Assembly: GCA_017882445.1 (NCBI GenBank)
Contig: JADGPK010000010.1
Span: 1-64,000 of the forward strand
Direction of reading: 5' to 3'
DNA length: 64,000 bases
Origin: Solirubrobacteraceae bacterium
GTDB taxonomy: Bacteria > Actinomycetota > Thermoleophilia > Solirubrobacterales > Solirubrobacteraceae
Shown one piece after another: positions 41,394 to 53,956 of the stretch (its first letter is position 1; each line of letters begins with the position of its first letter). The notes below the pieces were generated by a model. It was not told where the DNA came from, searched no databases, and worked only from the letters and a program-made list of their open reading frames with translations. The translations under genes were made by a program, and so were the position numbers.

Positions 41394-43457
41394 ATGCCCG
41401 ACTTCAAGCTCGACTCGGTCTTCACCCCGACCGCCGACCAGCCCAAGGCGATCGCATCGCTCGCCGAGGGCGTCGAGCGGGGTGAACGGTTCCAGACCCT
41501 GCTCGGGGCGACGGGCACGGGCAAGACGATGACGATGGCCGGCGTGATCGAGGCCGTGCAGCGCCCGACGCTGGTGATCGCCCACAACAAGACCCTCGCG
41601 GCGCAGCTGTGCAACGAGTTCCGCACGTTCTTTCCCGACAACGCGGTCGAGTACTTCGTCTCCTACTACGACTACTACCAGCCCGAGGCGTATGTCCCGA
41701 GCCGCGACCTGTATATCGAGAAGGACTCGGCGATCAACCAGGAGGTCGACCGGCTGCGCCACGCCGCGACGGCAGCGGTCTTCGCGCGTAGGGACGTGAT
41801 CGTGGTGGCCTCGGTGTCGTGCATCTACGGCCTGGGCTCGCCCGAAACGTATGAGATGAACATGCAGATCCTCAAGCGCGGGGAGGAGGTCGATCGGGAC
41901 CGGCTGCTGCACAAACTCGTCTCGATCCAGTACACCCGCAACGACACGGTGCTCTCGCGCGGGACCTTCCGCGTGCGGGGGGACACGCTCGAGGTGTTTC
42001 CCGCCTACGCCGAGACGGCCTTCCGCGCGACGATGTTCGGCGAGGAGGTAGAGCGCCTGCAGCAGTTCGACCCGCTCACAGGCGAGCTGATCGCCGACGA
42101 TCTGGAGCACGTGGCGATCTGGCCCGCGACCCACTACAACGTCAGGGAGGGCACGATCGAGGCCGGCGTCGCGGAGATCGGGCGGGAGCTGAACGAGCGC
42201 TGCGAGCAGCTGGAGTCCGAAGGCAAGCAGCTGGAGTCCCATCGCCTGCGTCAGCGCACCCAATACGACATGGAGATGCTGCGCGAGGTCGGATTCTGCT
42301 CGGGGATCGAGAACTACTCGCGCATCCTCGACGGCCGCAAGCCCGGCGATCGGCCGTACTGCCTGATCGATTACTTCCCGAAGGACTTCATCTGCTTCCT
42401 CGACGAGTCCCACCAGACGGTGCCGCAGATCGGCGGCATGCACGTGGGCGACCGCTCGCGCAAGCAGACGCTCGTGGACTACGGCTTCAGGCTGCCCAGC
42501 GCGCTGGACAACCGACCACAGACGTTCGCGGAGTTCCTGTCGATCACCCCCCAGCTGCTGTTCGTCTCGGCCACGCCGGGCGAATACGAGCGCACGCAGG
42601 CGACCCGCATCGTCGAGCAGATCGTGCGGCCGACGGGGATCGTCGATCCGATGGTGGAGGTGCGCGAGACGCGCAACCAGATCGATGACCTGATGAACGA
42701 GGTACGTGTGCGCGTCGACCGCGACGAGCGGGTGCTGGTGACGACGCTGACCAAGAAGATGAGCGAGGACCTCTCGCAATACCTCCTGGAGATGGGCTTC
42801 AAGACCCGCTATCTCCATTCGGAGATCGACACGCTCGAACGCATCCAGATCATCCGCGACCTGCGCCTGGGCGAGTACGACGTGCTCGTCGGCGTGAACC
42901 TGCTGCGCGAGGGCCTGGATCTCCCCGAGGTCTCGCTGGTCGCGATCCTCGACGCCGACAAGGAGGGGTTCCTGCGCGGGGAGACCTCGCTGATCCAGAC
43001 GATCGGCCGCGCCGCCCGCAACGTCGACGGGACGGTGCTGATGTACGCCGACAAGGAGACGCGAGCGATGCGCGTCGCGATCTCAGAGACCAGTCGCCGG
43101 CGCGAGATCCAGCTGGCCTACAACGAGCGTCACGGGATCACTGCGGCGACGATCGTCAAGGGCATATCGGACATCGCGGAGTTCCTGCAGGCCGAGTCCA
43201 AGGTCCCGCGGGGACGGAAACGCCGTTCGGCCAGGCGCGGGGCGGGCCGGGAGATGCCCAAGCACGAGCTCGAGCGGATGCTGGTGGAGCTCGAGGAGGA
43301 GATGATCGCGGCCGCCGACGATCTGCGCTTCGAGTACGCCGCGCAGCTGCGCGACGAGCTGCGCGAGCTGCGCCGCGACCTGCAGGAGATCCGCTCCGAG
43401 GAAGCTCCGGCGGGCCTCGCGCCGGCTAGCGAGACCCCGACGGGCGACATCGCCTAG
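41394..43457 (+). CDS. uvrB: Excinuclease ABC subunit B
   Basis: The 687-residue protein has the helicase P-loop [17 protein letters not shown], the beta-hairpin region [48 protein letters not shown], the motif VI-type QTIGRAARN and a C-terminal UVR domain (about 630-660). It loads on damaged DNA with UvrA and positions UvrC. TACGGT 7 nt upstream of the ATG suggests a leaderless start. No SOS box is seen near this gene, unlike uvrA. Confidence 0.97.
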   Translation: MPDFKLDSVFTPTADQPKAIASLAEGVERGERFQTLLGATGTGKTMTMAGVIEAVQRPTLVIAHNKTLAAQLCNEFRTFFPDNAVEYFVSYYDYYQPEAYVPSRDLYIEKDSAINQEVDRLRHAATAAVFARRDVIVVASVSCIYGLGSPETYEMNMQILKRGEEVDRDRLLHKLVSIQYTRNDTVLSRGTFRVRGDTLEVFPAYAETAFRATMFGEEVERLQQFDPLTGELIADDLEHVAIWPATHYNVREGTIEAGVAEIGRELNERCEQLESEGKQLESHRLRQRTQYDMEMLREVGFCSGIENYSRILDGRKPGDRPYCLIDYFPKDFICFLDESHQTVPQIGGMHVGDRSRKQTLVDYGFRLPSALDNRPQTFAEFLSITPQLLFVSATPGEYERTQATRIVEQIVRPTGIVDPMVEVRETRNQIDDLMNEVRVRVDRDERVLVTTLTKKMSEDLSQYLLEMGFKTRYLHSEIDTLERIQIIRDLRLGEYDVLVGVNLLREGLDLPEVSLVAILDADKEGFLRGETSLIQTIGRAARNVDGTVLMYADKETRAMRVAISETSRRREIQLAYNERHGITAATIVKGISDIAEFLQAESKVPRGRKRRSARRGAGREMPKHELERMLVELEEEMIAAADDLRFEYAAQLRDELRELRRDLQEIRSEEAPAGLAPASETPTGDIA

Positions 43458-43458
43458 G

Positions 43459-44250
43459 ATGCGCGCCGTGGACTTCGACCGGCAGGCCATTGAACGCAGG
43501 GACTTCCCCGTCGGCCGGCGGGGATACGACACGGCGGCCGTCGAGGCGCATCTGCGCGCGCTAGCCGCCGAGTTCGAAGAACTCCAGCGCGCGGCCACCA
43601 CCGGCGGAGTCGACCTGTCGCTGGCCTCGACCGCTGGCACCCAGGTTCAGGGCATCCTCGAGGCCGCCCAGGCCGCGGCTGCGGAAATCGAGCGTCATGC
43701 GCTCGACGCGGCGCGGCAGGTGCGCGAGGCCGCAGACCGCGACGCGGAGAGCACGCGCGAGGAGGCGGTCGCAAAGGCTCGCACCCACGTCGCCGCGGTC
43801 GCGCAGGTCGCCGCGAGCCTGCTGGAGCGCGTCGGGTCGATGGACGGCGAGGTGAGCGCGCTCGTAGAGATCCTGCGCTCCGGCGCCGGCCGTCTGGCGG
43901 CCGACCTCTCCGCGGTCGAGACCGGAATGGGAGAGCTCTATGACGCAGCGGCCGGTCGCAATCTCCCCGAATCCGAGCATTCGGGGTTGTTCGAGGCGGA
44001 GCTCGACGAGGCGATGACCGCCGCGCCCGCTGCGGTCGGGATGTCCGCTGCGCCCGCTATTGGGACGGCCGCGGAGGAGTCGCAGCAGCCCGTCGCCGCC
44101 GCGGATCTCGACGGCGCGCGCCTGATCGCCCTGAACATGGCGCTCAACGGCGAGTCGCGCACGGACACCGAGCGCTACCTCGAGGACAACTTCCAGCTGC
44201 CCGACCCGGTGAAGCTGATAGACGAGGTCTACGCCGCGATCGAAGGCTAG
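43459..44250 (+). CDS. DivIVA-domain protein
   Basis: The 263-residue protein has the DivIVA N-terminal motif RRDFPVGRRGYDTAAVEAHLRALAAEFEEL, followed by a coiled-coil stretch (about 60-130) rich in Ala, Arg and Glu. The C-terminal half is unlike DivIVA, with a mostly helical RLIALNMALNGESRTDTERYLEDNFQLPD end. DivIVA family members mark poles or septa and organise wall growth in actinobacteria. Its start is 1 nt after the uvrB stop, so it is probably coupled, though its role in repair is not evident. Confidence 0.85.
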   Translation: MRAVDFDRQAIERRDFPVGRRGYDTAAVEAHLRALAAEFEELQRAATTGGVDLSLASTAGTQVQGILEAAQAAAAEIERHALDAARQVREAADRDAESTREEAVAKARTHVAAVAQVAASLLERVGSMDGEVSALVEILRSGAGRLAADLSAVETGMGELYDAAAGRNLPESEHSGLFEAELDEAMTAAPAAVGMSAAPAIGTAAEESQQPVAAADLDGARLIALNMALNGESRTDTERYLEDNFQLPDPVKLIDEVYAAIEG

Positions 44251-44276
44251 AGCGACGCTCTAGAGGCCGCGCGGGG

Positions 44277-44290
44277 CGAACGTCTGTTCG
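44277..44290 (+). promoter_or_regulatory. LexA (SOS) box upstream of uvrA
   Basis: The palindrome CGAAC-GTCT-GTTCG is a perfect match to the CGAAC-N4-GTTCG SOS box of Gram-positive bacteria. It lies 21 nt before the uvrA ATG, next to a -10-like TAGAAT (44297-44302), so LexA bound here would block the promoter. uvrA is a known SOS gene, which supports function. Confidence 0.88.
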
Positions 44291-44311
44291 CAGTCATAGA
44301 ATGAAACGCAG

Positions 44312-47353
<3,042 letters not shown>

Positions 47354-47357
47354 GCGC

Positions 47358-47945
47358 ATGGGAGATCTGGCGCGCAACGCGCGGCTGTGGGCTCAGAAGT
47401 GGCGCTGGTATGAGCGCAATTCGCTGCCGTGGAACCGTGTGCGCATCCACTGGGAGTTCATGCGCCGCGAGGCCTTTGTCAGGTGGCCGGTGCACGGAAA
47501 CGTCCTGGAGGCTCTGAGCGAGGGGCGCCTCACCCTCGAGCCTGGCGTGCTGCTCGAGCCGGGGGTGTGGATCACCGCGCCGGCGAGCGCCCGGGTGCGC
47601 ATCGGCGCCGGCACGTTCCTGAACATGGGGGTCATGGTGGCCGCCCAGGATCTCGTCGAGATCGGCGCGCACTGCATGCTCGCCAACGGCTGTTTCGTCT
47701 CGGACGCAAGTCACCGCTTCGACGACGCGGCGAAGCCGGTGACCTGGCAGGGGTTCGAGAGCAAGGGGCCGACGCGGATCGGCGACAACTGCTGGCTCGG
47801 CGCGAACGTCGTCGTAACCAGCGGGGTCACGATCGGCGAGCGCTGCGTGATCGGCGCCAACAGCGTGGTCACGCACGACGTCGAGCCCCACTCGATCGCC
47901 GCCGGCGCTCCCGCCCGCACCCTACGGCGCGTCGAGTACGTGTAG
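47358..47945 (+). CDS. Left-handed beta-helix acyltransferase
   Basis: The 195-residue protein has hexapeptide repeats typical of LbH transferases: RVRIGAGTFLNMGVMVAAQDLVEIGAHCMLANGCFVSDASH, then RIGDNCWLGANVVVTSGVTIGERCVIGANSVVTHDV and the end IAAGAPARTLRRVEYV. It probably acetylates a sugar or similar acceptor using acetyl-CoA. It follows uvrA by 4 nt and may be read through from it. The substrate is unknown. Confidence 0.85.
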   Translation: MGDLARNARLWAQKWRWYERNSLPWNRVRIHWEFMRREAFVRWPVHGNVLEALSEGRLTLEPGVLLEPGVWITAPASARVRIGAGTFLNMGVMVAAQDLVEIGAHCMLANGCFVSDASHRFDDAAKPVTWQGFESKGPTRIGDNCWLGANVVVTSGVTIGERCVIGANSVVTHDVEPHSIAAGAPARTLRRVEYV

Positions 47946-47952
47946 CGTCCGC

Positions 47953-48609
47953 GTGATGGACCTGCTCGAGGCGATGCGCTGCGCGCCGACAAGCCGGCGC
48001 TTCACGACAGAGCCCGTGCCCAATGAGATGCTCGTGCGAGCGTTGGACAGCGCGCGCTACGCGCCCAGCGGCGGCAACCGGCAGGGGTGGCGCGTGATCG
48101 TGGTCAAGGACGCCGGGCGGCGAGCGGCTCTGCGCGACCTCTACCTACCCTACTGGCGCGCATATCTGCAGCACACAGGAGGTGCGCTGATGCTCGCAGA
48201 CCCCGAGAGCTTCGACCCGGCGCGGGTGCGGATGGTCCAGCGGGCCGACCACTACGCAAGAGGCCTGGCAGAGGTGCCGGTGCACCTCGTCGTGGGCGTT
48301 CGCCTCGAGGACCTGGCGGTGACCGACTCAGAGCTGGGACGCCAGAGCATCGTCGGCGGCGCCTCGGTGTATCCGTTCGTGCAGAACCTGCTGCTCGCGC
48401 TGCGTGGCGAGGGGCTCGGCGCCGCGATGACGACCCTGCTCGTGCCGGCCGAGGGGGACGTCAGGCGACTGCTTGAGATCCCCGACGAGATCGCGCTGGC
48501 GGCTCACATCGGCGTCGGCTATCGCGCGGAGGCATGGCCGCGGCGGCTCGCCCGCCGGCCGGTGGCGGAGTTCGCGTTCTCCGAGCGCTACGGCGAGCCG
48601 CTCACCTAG
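47953..48609 (+). CDS. Nitroreductase-family FMN oxidoreductase
   Basis: The 218-residue protein has the nitroreductase layout: MRCAPTSRRFTTEPVPNEMLVRALDSARYAPSGGNRQGWRVIVV at the N-terminus (FMN contact), SIVGGASVYPFVQNLLLALRGEGLGAAMTTLL, and the C-terminal IGVGYRAEAWPRRLARRPVAEFAF. Members reduce nitro groups, quinones or flavins with NAD(P)H. It starts at GTG 47953 or ATG 47956, 7 nt after the acyltransferase gene. The substrate is unknown. Confidence 0.88.
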   Translation: MMDLLEAMRCAPTSRRFTTEPVPNEMLVRALDSARYAPSGGNRQGWRVIVVKDAGRRAALRDLYLPYWRAYLQHTGGALMLADPESFDPARVRMVQRADHYARGLAEVPVHLVVGVRLEDLAVTDSELGRQSIVGGASVYPFVQNLLLALRGEGLGAAMTTLLVPAEGDVRRLLEIPDEIALAAHIGVGYRAEAWPRRLARRPVAEFAFSERYGEPLT

Positions 48610-48644
48610 CCCCGGCCGGCGCGCGCACGTCGGCAACGCCGCGC

Positions 48645-49538
48645 TCAGCGCGCGGCGAGGCGCTCCTGCAGCTCGGCCAGCTCCGCCGGGTCGATCGAGT
48701 AGGTGTGCTCGGGGCCCGGGTAGCGACGCGCGCGCACGTCCTCGGCGTAGGCGCTCACGCCGTCGTTCATCTCCTGCTGGAGGTTCGCGTAGCGCTTGAC
48801 GAATCGCGGCCCGAGCCCGTCGCGGATGCCCAGCAGGTCGTGGAAGACGAGCACCTGGCCGTCGGTCGAGGGCCCCGCGCCGATGCCGATGACCGGTATC
48901 TCGACGAGCTCCATCAGCTCCTCGCTCACCGCGCTCGGGATCGCCTCGAACACGAGCGCGAAGCAGCCGACCTCCTGCAGAGCGAGCGCCTCGGAGGCGA
49001 TGCGCGACGCGGCTGCGGCGGTGCGCCCCTGGGCCTTCCACCCGCCGAGGGCGGTCGAGGTCTGCGGGGTGAGACCGACATGCCCCATCACGGGGATGCC
49101 AGCGCCTACGATCGCGCGCGCGCGTCTCGCCGAGGCCTCGCCGCCACCCTCGAGCTTGACCGCCTCGCAGCCCGCCTCCTTGACCATCCGCATCGCGGTC
49201 GTGATCGCCTGCTCGTCGGATACCTCATAGGAGCCGAAGGGCAGGTCGCCGATCAACAGCGGGGTACGCAGCCCGCGGCGCACGGCGCGAGCGAGCACGA
49301 GCATGTCGTCCAGATCGACCGGCGTGGTTGCGTTGTAGCCGAGCACGGTCGTGGCGGCCGAGTCGCCGACCAGCACGAGGTCCACGCCCCCAGCCTCGGC
49401 CGCGCGGGCGCTCGGGTAGTCATACGCCGTGACCATCACGATCGGCTCGCCGAGCCGCTTCTTCTCCATCAGCAGCGGCAGGGTCATCGGCAGGCGCCCC
49501 GGATCGGACGGGACCTTGGCTGATGGGCGGCTGGACAT
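48645..49538 (-). CDS. panB: 3-methyl-2-oxobutanoate hydroxymethyltransferase
   Basis: The start at 49538 follows an AGAGAGGA site and gives 297 residues; the longer track frame overlaps panD's region. The signatures are IVMVTAYDYPSARAAEAGGVDLVLVGDSAATTVLGY, LLIGDLPFGSYEVS and PVIGIGAGPSTDGQVLVFHDLLG. It forms ketopantoate from 2-oxoisovalerate and methylene-tetrahydrofolate, the first step to pantothenate. It is the last gene of panC-panD-panB, 49 nt after panD. panE is not present here. Confidence 0.96.
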   Translation of the reverse strand: MSSRPSAKVPSDPGRLPMTLPLLMEKKRLGEPIVMVTAYDYPSARAAEAGGVDLVLVGDSAATTVLGYNATTPVDLDDMLVLARAVRRGLRTPLLIGDLPFGSYEVSDEQAITTAMRMVKEAGCEAVKLEGGGEASARRARAIVGAGIPVMGHVGLTPQTSTALGGWKAQGRTAAAASRIASEALALQEVGCFALVFEAIPSAVSEELMELVEIPVIGIGAGPSTDGQVLVFHDLLGIRDGLGPRFVKRYANLQQEMNDGVSAYAEDVRARRYPGPEHTYSIDPAELAELQERLAAR

Positions 49539-49587
49539 GGTGGATTCCTCTCTGACGGTCGCTTGAGGGGCGGGCGGAAATCTGCTC

Positions 49588-49971
49588 CTAGGAGAGCAGG
49601 CTCGCCACCTCGTCGTCGATCGTGATGATGCGATTGGTGTGCGCCTCGACGTGGACGACGCGCGGCGTGTATCGCTCCAGGGCGGCCTCGTCGTACTGGC
49701 CGTAGGAGATGACGATGATGGTGTCTCCGCGGTGAACCAGGCGGGCGGCGGCGCCGTTGACGCGCATGTCGCCTGAACCCCGCTCTCCGGCGATCGTGTA
49801 CGTCTCAAAACGAGCGCCGTTGTCGATGTCGACCACGTGGACCTGCTCGTGCTCGAGGATGTCCGCCGCGTCCAGCAGATCGCGGTCGACGGTGATCGAG
49901 CCGACGTAGTGAAGGTCGCAGTCGCTGACCGTGGCCCGGTGGATCTTCGACTTGAGCATCACACGCTGCAT
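49588..49971 (-). CDS. panD: Aspartate 1-decarboxylase
   Basis: The 127-residue protein has the self-cleavage site YVGS, with Gly24-Ser25, which makes the pyruvoyl group. [45 protein letters not shown] is typical of PanD. It makes beta-alanine for pantothenate. Its start overlaps the end of panC by 13 nt, so the two are coupled. Confidence 0.96.
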   Translation of the reverse strand: MQRVMLKSKIHRATVSDCDLHYVGSITVDRDLLDAADILEHEQVHVVDIDNGARFETYTIAGERGSGDMRVNGAAARLVHRGDTIIVISYGQYDEAALERYTPRVVHVEAHTNRIITIDDEVASLLS

Positions 49972-50897
49972 AGGGTGATCGCCTCTCGCTTTGGCTGTTG
50001 GGGGTCCTCGCCGGTCGGCTGCGCCGACAGGACGGTGTTGTCGATCAGCCTGACCGCGCCGACGCGGGCGGCGATCGCCAGCAAAGCCTCGCCGGCGAGG
50101 CTCTCGAGCGGCTCGAGCGTGTCGGGATTCACGAGCGCTACGTACTCGGCCTCGACGCCTGAACGACTCAGCTCCCCGCGGGCGGCCGCGAGCAGGGCCC
50201 CGCTCGAGCGCTCGCCCGTCGCGGCGAGATCGCCGGCTGCTCGCAGGGCGGCCGGCAGGGCGAGTGCGCGGGCGCGTTCGGCCGGACTGAGCAGGGAGTT
50301 GCGGCTCGACATCGCCAGGCCGTCGTGCTCGCGCACCGTCGGCAGGGCCGCGATCCGCACGGGCAGGTTCAGGTCCTCGGCCAGGCGACGGATCACCACC
50401 ACCTGCTGTGCGTCCTTCTGGCCGAAGTAGGCCACATCGGGCATCGCCATGCAGAGCAGCTTCGTCACCACGGTGGCCACGCCGCGGAAGTGCTCGGCGC
50501 CGCGCGCCTCGCCCTCGAGCCTCTCGGTCAGGCCGAACACCTCGACGGCCGTGGCGAAGCCCCGCGGATAGACCTCCTCGACGGAGGGCGCGAACAGCAG
50601 GTCGGCGCCGGCGGCGGCGGCGAGATCCGTGTCGCGGCGCTCGCGGCGGGGGTAGCGCTCGAGATCTGTGCGCTCGTTGAACTGCACAGGGTTGACGAAC
50701 AGCGAGACCACGACCCGATCGCACTGCTCGTGCGCAGTCCGGATCAGCGACAGGTGGCCCTCGTGGAGCGCGCCCATCGTGGGCACGAGGCCGATCGTGA
50801 GGCCGTCTCGGCGGGCCGGCTCAAGCGCTGCGCGCAGCTCTGAAACCGTGCGCACGGTCCTCATGCGCATGGCGGAATCGAGGTTTGTCGAACTCAT
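49959..50897 (-). CDS. panC: Pantothenate synthetase
   Basis: The 312-residue protein has the nucleotidyl-transferase HIGH-like [20 protein letters not shown], the metal/pantoate region [18 protein letters not shown] and the [10 protein letters not shown] motif. It joins pantoate and beta-alanine with ATP. The ATG at 50897 gives a ~9-residue extension; the internal ATGs at 50870 and 50864 are alternatives. First gene of the pan cluster. Confidence 0.96.
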   Translation of the reverse strand: MSSTNLDSAMRMRTVRTVSELRAALEPARRDGLTIGLVPTMGALHEGHLSLIRTAHEQCDRVVVSLFVNPVQFNERTDLERYPRRERRDTDLAAAAGADLLFAPSVEEVYPRGFATAVEVFGLTERLEGEARGAEHFRGVATVVTKLLCMAMPDVAYFGQKDAQQVVVIRRLAEDLNLPVRIAALPTVREHDGLAMSSRNSLLSPAERARALALPAALRAAGDLAATGERSSGALLAAARGELSRSGVEAEYVALVNPDTLEPLESLAGEALLAIAARVGAVRLIDNTVLSAQPTGEDPQQPKREAITLCSV

Positions 50898-51073
50898 CGG
50901 TTTCGGTCCAGTTCCCTTCGGATACCGGCGCGACTTCAGATTTCAGTCGGATGCTGCTTCAGATCCATCCCGAGCCAGCTCGGTGACGGCCAGCGCTTGG
51001 ATGATACCGCCGTTCTCACTCTACGGGAAGCGTCCCGCGCGTGTGTGCGCAGAGTCACATTCGCGCCCGGGTC

Positions 51074-52912
51074 TCACCAGGCATCGATGTGCGGGCGCTT
51101 CTTGCCCGCGTGACGCCACCATTCGCCGGTCGTCCCGTCGAGCAGCGTCGCGATCCAGCGACGTGAGTCGGCCGGATCGATCACGTCGTCGATCTCGCCA
51201 TAGGCAGCCATGTTGATGCCCCGGCCACGCTCGTAGGCCGCCGCGACCGTCTCCTGAAACAGCTGCTCGCGCTCCTGCGGATCCTCGATCGCCTCGAGCT
51301 CCCGGCGCATGCCCAGGCGCACCGCGCCCTCCAGCCCCATGGCGCCGAACTCCGCGGTCGGCCAGGCGACCGTGAACAGGGGCACCTTGAAGCCGCCGCC
51401 CGCCATCGCCTGGGCGCCGAGCCCGTAGCCCTTGCGCAGCACGATCGTCCCCGTCGGCACGGTCAGGTTGGCCCCGGCGAGGAACAGGCGCGAGAGGTGA
51501 CGCACGGTCGCCGTCCGCTCGGCTGCCGGCCCGACCATGAATCCGGGCGTGTCGCACAGGAACAGGATGGGCAGGGAGAAGGCGTCGCACAGCTGCAGGA
51601 AGCGCGCAGCCTTATCGGCGCCGTCGGCGTCGATCGCACCGCCGAGATGGGTCGGGTCGTTGGCCACCACCCCGATCGGGCGACCGTCCAGGCGTGCGAG
51701 CGCCGTCATCATCCCGGGGGCGAACCCGCCGCGAAGCTCGAGCACGGAGTCGTCGTCGAAGAGCGTCTCGACGACCGCGCGAACGTCATAGACGCGCTTG
51801 CGCTGCTCGGGGATCAGCTCGCGCAGCAGCTGCTGGTCGGCCGCGGGGCCCGGCTCGCTCGGGCCGCGGAAGTAGGACAGGTAGCGCTTGGCGTAGGAGA
51901 CGGCCTCGCGTTCGTCGGCCGCGCGCAGATCGACCACCCCGTTCGCGTACTGCACGTCGATCGGTCCGACATCCGCCGCATGGTGAACGCCGAGGCCGCC
52001 ACCCTCGATCATCGCCGGGCCGCCCATCCCGATGCTGGAGTCCTCGGTGGCTATCACCACGTCGCAGCATCCGAGCAGAGCCGCGTTGCCGGCAAAGCAG
52101 TAGCCGGACGCGATGCCCACGAGGGGCACGAGGCCGCTCAGGGAGGCGAACAGCGCGAATGCGCGACAGTCCAGGCCCGCGACGATCGGCATGTCGACGT
52201 CGCCCGGGCGCCCGCCGCCGCCCTCGGCGAACAGCACCACCGGCAGCCGGCGCCGCTCGGCGATCTCGAACAGGCGGTCCTTCTTGAGATGGTTGCGCAT
52301 GCCCTGGGTGCCGGCCAGGACGGTGTAGTCGTAGGACATCGCCACGCAGGGCCGGCCCGCAACCTCGCCGAGGCCCCCCACGAGCCCGTCGGCGGGGGTA
52401 CGCGCGATCAGCTCCTCGCGCGAGCGGCGCCGCTCCTGGGCCGCGAACAGAAGCGGTCCGTACTCGACGAACGTCCCGTCGTCGAGGAGTTCGGCGAGGT
52501 TCTCGCGCGCGGTGCGCCGCCCATGCTCGTGTCGGCGGGCCACCGCCTCGACCCGTGCAGCGTCCAGCCCGATCTCGTGGCGTTCGCGCACCGCCCGCAG
52601 ATCCTCGCGCTCCTCGCCGCCCTGCTGCTCCGGGAGATCCGCCGTGTACGCCGCGCCGGTGGCGCCGGGCTCGAGCGTCAGCAGCAGCTGGCCCTCCTCG
52701 ACGGCGTCTCCGACGGCGACCGCGACGTCGATGAGGACCCCGTCGGTCTCCGCCAGAACCTCGTGCTCCATCTTCATCGCCTCGAGCACCACCAGCGCGG
52801 CTCCGGCCGCGACGCGCTCGGAGGGAGCGCGCGCGATCGCCACGACCACTGCGGCGAAAGGAGCGGTGACCGGGACCGCGGTGGGCGAGGGCATCGTGAG
52901 ATCATCGCTCAC
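51074..52912 (-). CDS. Biotin carrier-carboxyltransferase fusion (acyl-CoA carboxylase type)
   Basis: The 612-residue protein starts with a biotinyl carrier domain (about 1-85) containing VVLEAMKMEHEVLAETDG, whose Lys receives biotin. It is followed by the carboxyltransferase of propionyl/acetyl-CoA carboxylase beta type (from about 110): RTARENLAELLDDGTFVEYG, CVAMSYDYTVLAGTQG, SSIGMGGPAMIEGGG, DTPGFMVGPAAERTATVRHLSRLF and GGGFKVPLFTVAWPTAEFGAMG. Carrier and biotin carboxylase usually share a chain; a carrier fused before a carboxyltransferase is uncommon. No biotin carboxylase is adjacent, so the partner is elsewhere. It may carboxylate an acyl-CoA; the substrate is unknown. Confidence 0.9.
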   Translation of the reverse strand: MSDDLTMPSPTAVPVTAPFAAVVVAIARAPSERVAAGAALVVLEAMKMEHEVLAETDGVLIDVAVAVGDAVEEGQLLLTLEPGATGAAYTADLPEQQGGEEREDLRAVRERHEIGLDAARVEAVARRHEHGRRTARENLAELLDDGTFVEYGPLLFAAQERRRSREELIARTPADGLVGGLGEVAGRPCVAMSYDYTVLAGTQGMRNHLKKDRLFEIAERRRLPVVLFAEGGGGRPGDVDMPIVAGLDCRAFALFASLSGLVPLVGIASGYCFAGNAALLGCCDVVIATEDSSIGMGGPAMIEGGGLGVHHAADVGPIDVQYANGVVDLRAADEREAVSYAKRYLSYFRGPSEPGPAADQQLLRELIPEQRKRVYDVRAVVETLFDDDSVLELRGGFAPGMMTALARLDGRPIGVVANDPTHLGGAIDADGADKAARFLQLCDAFSLPILFLCDTPGFMVGPAAERTATVRHLSRLFLAGANLTVPTGTIVLRKGYGLGAQAMAGGGFKVPLFTVAWPTAEFGAMGLEGAVRLGMRRELEAIEDPQEREQLFQETVAAAYERGRGINMAAYGEIDDVIDPADSRRWIATLLDGTTGEWWRHAGKKRPHIDAW

Positions 52913-53038
52913 GGACGCCCGGCCGGTCGCCTCGCATACGCCTGTGACGGCGTGTCGCCGGATCGTGTGGGTGCGCGCGCCGGGATCGTGCGGGTGCGCG
53001 CGTCCGATCGTGTGAGAGCGTGCGCTGAACGAAATAGC

Positions 53039-53791
53039 ATGCGGTTCGTGTCACTGGAGCAGAGCGAGCAATCCCCCTCCATGCGGCGTGAGGCCCTGAA
53101 GGACCTGCTCACCCAGGCGCAGGGATGCGTCCGCTGCCCCGAGCTCGCGGCGACGCGCAAGACGGTCGTGTTCGGCGCCGGCAACGCCGACGCGGAGCTG
53201 ATGTTCGTCGGCGAGGCGCCCGGGGCGAGCGAGGACGAGCAGGGGCTGCCCTTCGTCGGACGCGCCGGGAAGCTGCTGGAGAAGCTGCTGGTGGAGGTCG
53301 GCATGTCCCGCTCGGATGTGTTCGTGGCGAACGTGCTCAAGTGCCGCCCTCCCGGCAACCGTGATCCGCTGCCGATCGAGATCGAGAACTGCCGCGAGTA
53401 TCTGCTCGGGCAGGTCGAGCTGATCCAGCCGACGGTGATCTGCGCGCTCGGCAACTTCTCCACCAAGCTCCTACGGAATGACCCTACGGGCATCACGCGG
53501 CTGCATGGTCAGCCCGAGGTGATCGTGCTCGGGCAGCGCGCTGTGCGGCTGTATCCCATCTTCCACCCCGCTGCAGCGCTATACACGCCGCGGATGCTCG
53601 AGACTCTGCGCGAGGACTTCGCGAGGCTGCCGGCCCTGCTCGCCCTGGGAGCGCCCGAGCAGCCACCGGCGCAGCCGGCGCCCGAGATGCCGGAGTCCTC
53701 CGACATGCCCGAGCCGCCCCGGGCCCTGCCGGAGGACTCGGCGGCCCAGGCCCGGCGGAGCGCCGAGGCGGACCAGCTTGGGCTGTTCTAG
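53039..53791 (+). CDS. Type-4 uracil-DNA glycosylase with C-terminal clamp-binding motif
   Basis: The ATG at 53039 gives 250 residues; the track ORF from 51497 is a shadow of the carboxylase. The Fe-S cluster cysteines are visible (CVRCPEL and VLKCRPPGNRDPLPIEIENC), with the active-site region VGEAPGASEDEQGLPFVGRAGKLL and the IFHPAAALYTPRM C-terminal motif of family 4 UDGs. It removes uracil from DNA. After the core comes a Pro/Glu/Ala-rich tail of ~50 residues ending in QLGLF, which matches the beta-clamp-binding consensus QLxLF. A terminator follows. Confidence 0.93.
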   Translation: MRFVSLEQSEQSPSMRREALKDLLTQAQGCVRCPELAATRKTVVFGAGNADAELMFVGEAPGASEDEQGLPFVGRAGKLLEKLLVEVGMSRSDVFVANVLKCRPPGNRDPLPIEIENCREYLLGQVELIQPTVICALGNFSTKLLRNDPTGITRLHGQPEVIVLGQRAVRLYPIFHPAAALYTPRMLETLREDFARLPALLALGAPEQPPAQPAPEMPESSDMPEPPRALPEDSAAQARRSAEADQLGLF

Positions 53792-53800
53792 ACGTCCGTT

Positions 53801-53845
53801 GTGGACGGCGTCCACGACCGTCTGGACATCATCCAGACGCGTTTT
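53801..53845 (+). terminator. Rho-independent terminator after the UDG gene
   Basis: The hairpin GTGGAC-GGC-GTCCAC (53801-53815) is followed by CGTCTGGA-N5-TCCAGACG (53819-53839) with TTTT two bases later (53842-53845). The second hairpin plus U-tract fits an intrinsic terminator for the gene that ends at 53791. Confidence 0.75.
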
Positions 53846-53861
53846 CCCTGCAAACGAGGAG

Positions 53862-53925
53862 TTTCCGGAGAAACGTCGAAGATTTCCGGACAGGCTCTAA
53901 AGTCGGCCACGGTCGTTGCCGATAA
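53862..53925 (+). promoter_or_regulatory. Sigma-28 (FliA/WhiG-type) promoter with upstream direct repeats
   Basis: TAAA (53898-53901) and GCCGATAA (53918-53925), separated by 16 nt, match the sigma-28 consensus TAAA-N15-GCCGATAA closely. Upstream, TTTCCGGA occurs twice (53862-53869 and 53883-53890), spaced 21 bp or two helical turns, a possible activator site. A start is expected near 53932. No ORF with a good start follows at once, and a hairpin (53957-53991) lies 25 nt downstream, so the product could be a short RNA or an attenuated message toward tsaE. Confidence 0.6.
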
Positions 53926-53956
53926 AGATCCTATCTCCATCCCTCCAGGAGTAGTC

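Noticed and set aside
49959-49971. Possible frameshift fusing panC and panD
   Set aside because: Both proteins are complete with normal ends; the 13-nt overlap is ordinary translational coupling.
50898-51073. Regulatory RNA upstream of panC
   Set aside because: The gap has no clear stem-loop core or repeats beyond chance; it probably holds the pan promoter and the end of the carboxylase transcript.
51497-53038. Long extension of the UDG ORF
   Set aside because: It lies antisense to the carboxylase fusion and has the composition of a shadow frame; the family start at 53039 is clear.
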